The position numbers were made by a program, and so were the translations under genes. From CAJCIY01 sp036379355 (GTDB taxonomy: Bacteria; Actinomycetota; Actinomycetes; Mycobacteriales; CAJCIY01), in assembly GCA_036379355.1 (NCBI GenBank), contig DASVGV010000019.1:1-7270 (forward strand): a stretch of 7,270 bases of DNA, read 5' to 3'. Shown here in pieces: positions 1 through 5,531 of the stretch. The notes below the pieces were generated by a model. The model did not search any database, was not told the DNA's origin, and worked only from the letters and a program-made list of their open reading frames with translations. Within the stretch, counting starts at the first letter, position 1. Every line of letters starts with the position of its first letter.

Positions 1-192
1 CTCATCCACCCGACCGTCTCGCGCGTCTACCCCATGGCCGAGACCGGCCAGGCCGCCTACGACGTCCACCACAACATGCACCAGGGCAAGATCGGCGTGC
101 TGACGCTGGCGCCGGAGGAGGGGCTCGGGGTCCGCGACGGCGCGATGCGCGAGCGGCACCTCACCGAGATCAACCGCTTCCGCGGCATCTGA
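1..192 (+). CDS. ccr: Crotonyl-CoA carboxylase/reductase, C-terminal fragment
   Basis: Only the last 63 codons are in the window, ending in TGA; the gene begins upstream of base 1. The peptide carries the very conserved C-terminal signature of crotonyl-CoA carboxylase/reductase: TGQAAYDVHHNMHQGKIGVL, then LAPEEGLGVRD, closing with INRFRGI. The enzyme belongs to the zinc-free medium-chain dehydrogenase/reductase group. It reductively carboxylates crotonyl-CoA to ethylmalonyl-CoA with NADPH and CO2 in the cytosol, in the ethylmalonyl-CoA pathway or to supply polyketide extender units (family knowledge). The catalytic and nucleotide-binding regions lie outside the window, so activity cannot be judged. 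It is followed 48 bases later by the GH8 gene on the same strand, but nothing suggests a shared function with the polysaccharide genes. I am sure of the family from the C-terminus alone. Confidence 0.9.
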   Translation, partial: LIHPTVSRVYPMAETGQAAYDVHHNMHQGKIGVLTLAPEEGLGVRDGAMRERHLTEINRFRGI

Positions 193-227
193 CCCGGAGC
201 CCCCCGCTTCGATCTCGGCGGGTGCCG

Positions 228-233
228 TAGCGT
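228..233 (+). promoter_or_regulatory. Putative -10 box for leaderless transcription of the GH8 gene
   Basis: TAGCGT fits the actinobacterial -10 pattern TANNNT and ends seven bases before the ATG at 241. That spacing puts the transcription start on or next to the A of the start codon, as is common for leaderless actinobacterial genes. No clear Shine-Dalgarno sits before 241, which agrees. A -35 element is not convincing: CTTCGA at 207-212 is only a weak candidate with a short spacer. This is an inference from spacing and consensus only. Confidence 0.35.
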
Positions 234-240
234 GGGGCCG

Positions 241-1347
241 ATGCCCAAACCGAGACGGACGAGGACATACCGCCCGGGTCGGCGCGCGTTGGCGGCGCTG
301 GCGGCCACCGGCGTCCTGGCACTGGCCGCGTGCGGGTCGGCGTCGCATCCGAAGGCCACCACGAGCACGGCGCCGGAGACGACGGACGCGGCGATCGCGC
401 GGTTCCTGGACACCTACGTCGACCCCGACGGACGCGTGGTGCGCCACGACCAGGGCGGCGACACGGTCAGCGAGGGGCAGGCGTACGCGATGCTGCTCGC
501 CGAGGCGGGCGACCGCCCGGGCACGGCACGCGCGGTGTGGACCTGGACCGCGGCGCACCTGCTGCGGCCCGACGGCCTCGTCTCCTACCGCGAGACGGCC
601 GGGGGGCAGGTCGACCGGGACTCGGCCGGCGACGCGGACCTGCTGCTGGCGTGGGCGCTGGTCCGGTACGCCGGTCCGGACGCGAGCGCGCTGCACGCGG
701 CCGGTGACCGGCTCGCCGCGGCCGTGCTCGCACACGAGACGGTGCGCACGGCCAAGGGGACGCCGGTACTCGTGGCCGGCAACTGGGCGACGAGCAGTCC
801 GGCGGTCGTCGACCCCAGCTACTGGGCGCCGGTCGCGATGAGGGCGCTGGCCGCGGCCACCCACCAGCCGGCGTGGACGTCGGCCGCGGACGGGGTCCCC
901 GTGCTCGCCGCCCGGCTCGCCGGCGGCGAGCACCTGCTGCCGCCCGACTGGGCGGCGTTCGACGGGACGACGCTGACGCCGCGCAAGGACCCCGGCGGCG
1001 GGAGCCCGGCGTCGTACGGGCTGGACGCCGAGCGCCTGGTGGTCTGGCTGGGCACCGGGTGCTCGTCGCAGGGCCGGCAGGTCGCGGCCGCGTGGGCCCC
1101 ACGGCTCGGCGGGCCGGCCGACGCGTCCGCCCGCTCGCTGCAGGGCACGGTCACCGACCACGACCGGGCACCGCTGGCCGCCGTCGCCGTCGCGGCCGCC
1201 GACTCAGCCGCCGGCAACCAGGCGGGCCTCCGCTCCGCGCTCGCGCTGGCGGACGCCGACTCAGCCCGCTACCCGACCTACTACGGCGCCGCCTGGGACG
1301 CCCTCGGCCACGTGCTGCTCACGACCCACCGCCTCACGAGCTGCTGA
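241..1347 (+). CDS. GH8-family glycoside hydrolase lipoprotein (BcsZ-like endoglucanase)
   Basis: A 368-residue protein. Residues 4-16 are basic, 17-30 hydrophobic, and LAAC at 28-31 is a lipobox, so Cys31 would be lipidated and the enzyme held on the outer face of the membrane. GH8 landmarks follow in order: VSEGQAYAM (76-84) with Glu78 as the likely catalytic acid; DSAGDADLLLAWAL (127-140), matching the Asp-rich substrate-binding stretch of BcsZ; DPSYWAP (191-197); SYGLDAERLVVWLG (258-271) with Asp262 as candidate base; and YPTYYGAAWDALG (344-356) near the end. GH8 enzymes cleave beta-1,4-glucans, chitosan or xylan by inversion; in cellulose operons BcsZ trims nascent glucan. The nearby convergent BcsA-like synthase fits that role. 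I chose ATG 241 because of the leaderless -10 box; GTG 232 would add only three residues. The last 28 codons overlap the convergent synthase gene. The family is secure; the substrate is inferred. Confidence 0.88.
   Translation: MPKPRRTRTYRPGRRALAALAATGVLALAACGSASHPKATTSTAPETTDAAIARFLDTYVDPDGRVVRHDQGGDTVSEGQAYAMLLAEAGDRPGTARAVWTWTAAHLLRPDGLVSYRETAGGQVDRDSAGDADLLLAWALVRYAGPDASALHAAGDRLAAAVLAHETVRTAKGTPVLVAGNWATSSPAVVDPSYWAPVAMRALAAATHQPAWTSAADGVPVLAARLAGGEHLLPPDWAAFDGTTLTPRKDPGGGSPASYGLDAERLVVWLGTGCSSQGRQVAAAWAPRLGGPADASARSLQGTVTDHDRAPLAAVAVAAADSAAGNQAGLRSALALADADSARYPTYYGAAWDALGHVLLTTHRLTSC
901..933. repeat. 12-bp perfect inverted repeat with 9-base loop
   Basis: GTGCTCGCCGCC at 901-912 is exactly complementary to GGCGGCGAGCAC at 922-933, leaving the loop CGGCTCGCC. 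It lies inside the GH8 gene and codes for residues 221-231 (VLAARLAGGEH). The arms include A-T pairs, so this is not only G/C monotony. No T-tract follows on either strand, so it is not an intrinsic terminator. Function unknown; chance in GC-rich coding DNA remains possible. Confidence 0.6.
1197..1266. repeat. 13-base direct repeat, in phase, 57 bases apart
   Basis: CGCCGACTCAGCC occurs at 1197-1209 and again at 1254-1266. On the plus strand both copies encode Ala-Asp-Ser-Ala in the GH8 protein. On the minus strand the TCA inside each copy reads TGA in the frame of the GT2 synthase: the copy at 1261-1263 is the actual stop, and the one at 1204-1206 would be an in-frame back-up stop 19 codons later. 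Confidence 0.5.
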
Positions 1348-2868
1348 GCCCCGGCGGCGCGAGGACCAGCGCAGTGCGGGGGCCACGCCGGTGACCAGCA
1401 CGCACACGTGCAGGCCGGCGAACGCCACGTTGTTCAAGGTGGCCGCCGACGGCGCGTGCACGAGCCCGTACCCGCTGGCGCCGACGAGCGCGGCCAGCAT
1501 CACCAGCGCCGGCCACACCGCCTGCGGCTGCCAGCCCCCGGCGCCGCGCTTCGGGGTGACCACGAACCGGCCCGGCCGGCGCAGCAGCGCGCGCAGCGCC
1601 GAGACGACGTGCACCCAGAACCCGGCCCACTGCTGCGCGTACGCCGCGAACGTGTAGGTCCCGCCACCCGCGCACGCCACCGTCGTGAGCGCGAGTGCGA
1701 AGTACGGCACGAAGTGCAGCAGGAACTGGTCGGCCGTCGCGGACGACAGCGGCTGCATCCCGGTGACGATCCGCAGTACCGGCAGCAGCATGTACAGCAG
1801 CACCGTGAAGCCGGACAGGAAGTACGTCGCGGACAAGAGGTACGAGAGGCGGGTCCGCCACGGCAGCCGCGCGGTCAGCACCCGCGGGATCGCCGACAGG
1901 CAGCCGCGGGCCCACCGCAGCTGCTGCGACGACCACGACGCCATGTCCTCCGGGCCGAGCCCCTGCGCGAGGACTTCGGGCAGGTAGGCGCTGCGCCACC
2001 CTCCCTCGTGCAGCCGGATCGACAGCAGGAAGTCCTCGGTGACCGAGTCCTCGGGGAACCCGCCGGCCGCCGCCAGCGCGGCGCGCCGGAACACGACATT
2101 CGTGCCGCAGCAGAACATCGCGCCGAGCCCGTCCTTGCCCCGCCCGATGCAGCCGAAGAACAGCGCCTGCTGCGCCCAGGACGCCGCCGCGACCGCGTTC
2201 TCGCGGGCGTTCGCGTAGTGCTGCGGCGTCTGCACGAACGCGAGCCGCGGGTCGCGGAAATGGCCGAGCGTCGCCAGCAGGAAGTCCTCGTGCGGCACGT
2301 GGTCGCAGTCGAGCACGACGACGTACTCGCCGCTCGACCGGGCCAGCGCCGCGTTGAGGTTGCCGGCCTTCGCGCCGCTGTGGACGGTGCGGCGCAGGTA
2401 GCCGACACCGACCCGCCCGGCGAGGTCGCGCATCGCCGCGCTGTCGCCGTCGTCGCAGAGGATCACGCGGACGTACGCGCCGCGCAGCGCCCGGGCCGCG
2501 CGGAGCGTGGGCTCCACCACCTCGACCGGCTCGGTGTAGACCGGGACGAGGACGTCGACCGTGGGCCGCCCCTCGGGCGACCGGCGCGGCCGGCTCCGCT
2601 CGTGCGACAGGGTCCACCAGAACCCCACCGCCTGCGCGACGTTGAACGCCTCCGCGACGACCAGCAGCGCGTACAGCACGGGCTGGCCGATCCGCTCGGG
2701 GCGCAGGAGCCAGCTGAAGTACCAGACCGCGGCGACGAGGTCGACGGCCACCAGCGGCAGCAGCCGCCGCCCGGCGCCGCGACCGAGCGGCCCGGCGCCC
2801 CAGGCGGGGTCGTCGAGGCGCGGGTCCGGCGCCCGGTCGCGGGGTCGGGGCAGGGCGGTGACGGTCAC
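1261..2868 (-). CDS. BcsA-like family 2 membrane glycosyltransferase (cellulose synthase-like)
   Basis: A 535-residue processive GT2 enzyme, expected to polymerise a beta-glycan from a nucleotide sugar and pass it across the membrane. Two N-terminal membrane segments (about 36-55 and 64-87) precede a cytoplasmic catalytic domain with DDGDS (139-143), KAGNLNAAL (167-175), the DxD motif DCDHVP (187-192), FVQTPQHYAN (211-220), VTEDF (276-280) and QQLRW (315-319), the D,D,D,QxxRW set of cellulose and hyaluronan synthases. Membrane segments follow at about 341-369, 382-400, 410-428, 451-470 and 480-499, with VTPK at 437-440 as in BcsA relatives. There is no PilZ domain and no BcsB-like gene in view, so cyclic-di-GMP control of the BcsA kind is not expected. 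The GTG start overlaps the upstream stop by 4 bp. The last 28 residues lie antisense to the GH8 gene and follow the final membrane segment as a hydrophilic tail. The exact sugar is unknown. Confidence 0.9.
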   Translation of the reverse strand: MTVTALPRPRDRAPDPRLDDPAWGAGPLGRGAGRRLLPLVAVDLVAAVWYFSWLLRPERIGQPVLYALLVVAEAFNVAQAVGFWWTLSHERSRPRRSPEGRPTVDVLVPVYTEPVEVVEPTLRAARALRGAYVRVILCDDGDSAAMRDLAGRVGVGYLRRTVHSGAKAGNLNAALARSSGEYVVVLDCDHVPHEDFLLATLGHFRDPRLAFVQTPQHYANARENAVAAASWAQQALFFGCIGRGKDGLGAMFCCGTNVVFRRAALAAAGGFPEDSVTEDFLLSIRLHEGGWRSAYLPEVLAQGLGPEDMASWSSQQLRWARGCLSAIPRVLTARLPWRTRLSYLLSATYFLSGFTVLLYMLLPVLRIVTGMQPLSSATADQFLLHFVPYFALALTTVACAGGGTYTFAAYAQQWAGFWVHVVSALRALLRRPGRFVVTPKRGAGGWQPQAVWPALVMLAALVGASGYGLVHAPSAATLNNVAFAGLHVCVLVTGVAPALRWSSRRRGSAAREAVGREQHVAEGVPGGAVVGRVAG

Positions 2869-5531
2869 GAGAACTCCCAGACGGTGACGTTGGCGTACGA
2901 GTGCTTCGCGACCAGGTGCCCGTGGTGCTCGAGCGACGACAGCAACGTGCCGGTGGCCCCGGCGACGCCGGGCTGGTCGAGGAAGCTGGCGACGACGAAC
3001 GCGTGGTGGCCGGCCGGGACGGCGACGTCGCGGCGGGCACCGCCGTAGACCACGGCGCGTCCCGGGGCGTAGTAGCGGACGACGTCGCGGAGGTAGTCCG
3101 GGTCGTAGTAGATGACGTCGCCCGGCCGGAACTGCCGGTCCACCAGCGACAGCGCGTGGTTGAAGTCGTACCGCCGCGGGTTGCTGGCGTTCAGCTCCTG
3201 GTCGACCAGGCCCGCGACGAGCGACACGACGGCCAGGCCGGCCGCCGCCAGGGCCACCGACCGGCGCGGCGACCAGCGGGTGACCATGCGCGCCGCCGCA
3301 ATCAGCAGCACCGGCACGATGCCGATGAAGTAGCGCAGGTCGAACAGGTTGGTCTGCTTGAACGTGCCGGCGAGGAACAGCGCAGTCACGGGGACGACGA
3401 CGAGCGCCCCGAGCAGCGTGCCGACACCGGACCGGCCGCGGCCCAGGCACAGCAGCGCGAGCAGTGCCAGGACCGGCCACAACGCGGTGATCAGCACCAT
3501 CGTCGCGTCGGAGTGGTAGCCCCAGACCGCGTAGATGCCGTTGGCCAGCACCGAGTAGACGTTCAGGCCGGTGTGGCCCGGGGAGGCGCCCGCGCCGGCC
3601 TGGGCCGGCAGCTCCGCGCTGCTTCGATGCCCGTACCCGGCGAGCTGGTGCAGCGCGAACGGCACCAGCGCGACCATGAGCGCCGTGATCGCGGCGAGGC
3701 TCGCGGCCCAGCCGCGGGCGATCCGCCGGCGTTCCGAGCCGTGACGGCGCCGGATCACCACCGCGAACGCCAGCTGCTGTACGGCGACCGGGATGAGCGC
3801 GAAGTAGTGCGACCACAGCAGGGCCGCGGTGGACAGCACATAGCCGGTCCAGGTCCACCCCCCGCCGCGTCGGACGGCGCGCACCTGGAGCCACAGCGCG
3901 AGGACCGAGAAGAGCAGGAAGAACGCGTACGGGCGGGCCTCCTGCGCGTACCAGACGCACATCGGCGACAACGCGGCGAACAGGGCGGCGACGAGGCCGG
4001 TCCGCCGGTCGAACAGGTCACGGCCCGCGGCGTACACCGCCGGGATCGTTGCGATCCCGGCGAGGATGCCGGGCATCCGCACCGACAGCGGACCGGAGCC
4101 GAACGCGTGCACCCACGCCCACAGCACGGTGAAGTAGCCGGGCGGATGCACGTCGGTGTGGCTGAGGTCCGAGAGCATCCCGCGGAACGGCTCGCGGGCC
4201 TCGCGGATGCTGATCGCCTCGTCCACCCAGATGCCGCGCGTCACCCACAACCGCAGGGCAATCCCGACGGCGACGATGACGGCGAGCGCCAGCGGCAGCG
4301 CCCACGACCGGCTGCGCAGCGACGCGAACAGGGACCGGGCGTGACGAGCCCGCCGCAGCTCGACGACGGTGGCCCCGGCGGTGACCGCGGCGGTGGCGAC
4401 GAGCGTCGCGCCGACCACGCCGGCGGCGGTGTCGGCGAACGCGACGATCAGCGCGGCCTGCGCCGCCAGGCCGGCGGCGACCAGGGGCAGGACGGCCCTG
4501 CCGCGGCCGGCCGCGCACCGTCCGGCCACGAGGACCCGGGTGAGGCCGAGCAGGGCCATGGCCGCGAGGTACGGGACCAGCAGCGACCGCGGCAGGCGGT
4601 CGTCGGGCAGGACGGACGGCACGAGGGCCCCGACCCCGACCGAGGCGACGCCGATCACCAGCGCCGCGCCGACCGCGACCGGTACGGCCCTCCGCTCCCC
4701 CGCGGCGGCCCGCGGCAGCAGGACCAGCGGCAGCGTCATCGTCGCGAAGACCGCGATGCCACCGACGGTCGACACGGCGGCGAACACCGCTGCCTGGTGC
4801 GGCGGCAGCAGCCGCGTCGCGAGCACCAGGTCGAGGTTCTGGAGCACTGCCAGCAGCAGGAAGGTCAGCACGGTGGTGCCGCCGCGGCCGGCCTGGCCGG
4901 CCGCGGCGCGCGGGGCGGACCTTCGCCGGGCGGCCAGCGCCGTCACCGCGAGCGCGGCGTAGCCCGCGCCCACGACGCCGGCGCACGCGGCGACCGGACC
5001 GGCCGTGACGGCGAGCGCGGTGCCGGCGGTCACCCGGACCGCCGGCTCCGCGACGAGCGACGCGGCGACGCCGCGCACGTCCGACCGGCCGTACAGCCGG
5101 CCCCGGGCGAGGGGCAGCAGCGCCGCGCCGGGCGCGGCCGCCGCCAGCAACAGCACGTACGCCCGCGGCAGGCCGAGCACGGGCGCGAGGACGCCCGCGG
5201 CGGCAGCGGCACCACCGCCCACGACGACGGCGGTGGCCAGAGCGGGCCGGCGAACGCGGCCGGCGAACGCGCGGTCGACCGCACCGCCGGCCGCGAGACT
5301 GCCGACGGGCGCGTTGAGCAGCAGCAGCAACGCCAGGAAGTCGGCCAGGTGGGTGAAGCCCAGACCCGGCAGGACGGCGAGCGCGATCAGCGAGAAGGCG
5401 AAGTTGCCGATGCCCGCGAACCCCTGCGCGGCCGACACCGCGATCTGCTCGGACAGCAGCCGCCGGCGCGGCAGCGGCCGCGCGAGCAGGTCGGCCGACT
5501 CGAGGGCGACGTCGGGCGCGAGCGCGGTCAC
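2865..5531 (-). CDS. Wzx-like flippase fused to GT-C (family 39-like) membrane glycosyltransferase
   Basis: An 888-residue membrane protein in one uninterrupted frame. Residues about 1-395 look like a polysaccharide flippase of the MOP/Wzx type: about 12 hydrophobic segments (roughly 41-60, 63-84, 97-120, 123-143, 155-178, 179-200, 219-240, 247-273, 282-308, 316-337, 346-368, 369-390) with a basic loop at 201-218 between the six-helix halves and QNLDLVLA at 231-238. A basic linker (392-408) leads into a GT-C enzyme at about 409-888: Asp437-Glu438 in WVDEAIS, the position of the catalytic Asp in PMT/ArnT-type enzymes; HPPGYF (462-467); YAQEARPYA (528-536); NLFDLRYF (728-735); several further membrane segments; and a C-terminal outer domain with RPGDVIYYDP (802-811). 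GT-C enzymes use polyprenyl-phosphate sugars outside the membrane. The GTG start overlaps the pyruvyl transferase stop by 4 bp and follows an excellent Shine-Dalgarno. The domain assignments are from motifs and hydrophobicity by eye; the substrate is unknown. Confidence 0.87.
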   Translation of the reverse strand: MTALAPDVALESADLLARPLPRRRLLSEQIAVSAAQGFAGIGNFAFSLIALAVLPGLGFTHLADFLALLLLLNAPVGSLAAGGAVDRAFAGRVRRPALATAVVVGGGAAAAAGVLAPVLGLPRAYVLLLAAAAPGAALLPLARGRLYGRSDVRGVAASLVAEPAVRVTAGTALAVTAGPVAACAGVVGAGYAALAVTALAARRRSAPRAAAGQAGRGGTTVLTFLLLAVLQNLDLVLATRLLPPHQAAVFAAVSTVGGIAVFATMTLPLVLLPRAAAGERRAVPVAVGAALVIGVASVGVGALVPSVLPDDRLPRSLLVPYLAAMALLGLTRVLVAGRCAAGRGRAVLPLVAAGLAAQAALIVAFADTAAGVVGATLVATAAVTAGATVVELRRARHARSLFASLRSRSWALPLALAVIVAVGIALRLWVTRGIWVDEAISIREAREPFRGMLSDLSHTDVHPPGYFTVLWAWVHAFGSGPLSVRMPGILAGIATIPAVYAAGRDLFDRRTGLVAALFAALSPMCVWYAQEARPYAFFLLFSVLALWLQVRAVRRGGGWTWTGYVLSTAALLWSHYFALIPVAVQQLAFAVVIRRRHGSERRRIARGWAASLAAITALMVALVPFALHQLAGYGHRSSAELPAQAGAGASPGHTGLNVYSVLANGIYAVWGYHSDATMVLITALWPVLALLALLCLGRGRSGVGTLLGALVVVPVTALFLAGTFKQTNLFDLRYFIGIVPVLLIAAARMVTRWSPRRSVALAAAGLAVVSLVAGLVDQELNASNPRRYDFNHALSLVDRQFRPGDVIYYDPDYLRDVVRYYAPGRAVVYGGARRDVAVPAGHHAFVVASFLDQPGVAGATGTLLSSLEHHGHLVAKHSYANVTVWEFS
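2874..2878 (-). promoter_or_regulatory. Shine-Dalgarno of the GT2 synthase gene
   Basis: On the minus strand GGGAG lies five bases before the GTG at 2868, inside the last codons of the upstream fusion gene. It fixes this GTG as the start of the synthase; the same reading frame stays open far upstream but has no plausible protein there. The GTGA overlap (2868-2865) suggests translational coupling. Confidence 0.7.
3197..3210. repeat. 14-base perfect palindrome
   Basis: CCTGGTCGACCAGG is its own reverse complement. It lies in the fusion gene (protein GLVDQEL). It has the symmetry of a dimeric repressor site, but it is deep inside a coding region with no promoter in view, so it is recorded as a sequence feature only. 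Confidence 0.4.
4038..4078. repeat. Two adjacent perfect inverted repeats
   Basis: CGCCGGGATCG (4038-4048) pairs exactly with CGATCCCGGCG (4052-4062) around a three-base loop TTG. One base later GGATGCC (4064-4070) pairs with GGCATCC (4072-4078) around a single G. Both lie in the GT-C half of the fusion gene, coding for about residues 485-498 (RMPGILAGIATIPA). No T-tract follows, so they are not typical terminators. Confidence 0.6.
4880..4908. repeat. 29-base near-perfect G+C palindrome (14-bp arms)
   Basis: CGCCGCGGCCGGCC (4880-4893) is exactly complementary to GGCCGGCCGCGGCG (4895-4908) around a single T at 4894. It is the longest inverted repeat I found. It codes for residues about 208-218 (RAAAGQAGRGG), the low-complexity cytoplasmic loop joining the two six-helix halves of the flippase domain, where protein sequence is little constrained. 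Confidence 0.7.
5245..5271. repeat. Perfect 13-bp tandem duplication inside the flippase coding region
   Basis: GCCGGCGAACGCG at 5246-5258 is repeated exactly and without a gap at 5259-5271; period-13 identity extends one base to 5245. It codes for residues 87-96 (RAFAGRVRRP), where the same 13 bases are read in two different frames, in a basic cytoplasmic loop after the second membrane segment. Since 13 is not a multiple of three, gain or loss of one unit would shift the frame of the whole fusion protein. Confidence 0.75.

Noticed and set aside
203..222. Possible terminator CCCGC/GCGGG after the reductase gene
   Set aside because: Only five base pairs around a ten-base loop, with no T-tract; too weak to call in DNA this rich in G and C.
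232..240. GTG at 232 as start of the GH8 gene
   Set aside because: It overlaps the probable -10 box and has at best a weak GGCGGG ribosome site; ATG 241 has the leaderless spacing. The difference is three residues and cannot be excluded.
2869..3960. Upstream extension of the GT2 frame to a 899-residue protein
   Set aside because: Residues upstream of the GTG at 2868 are Arg/Pro-rich and lie out of frame in the fusion gene; the Shine-Dalgarno and GTGA overlap mark 2868 as the start.
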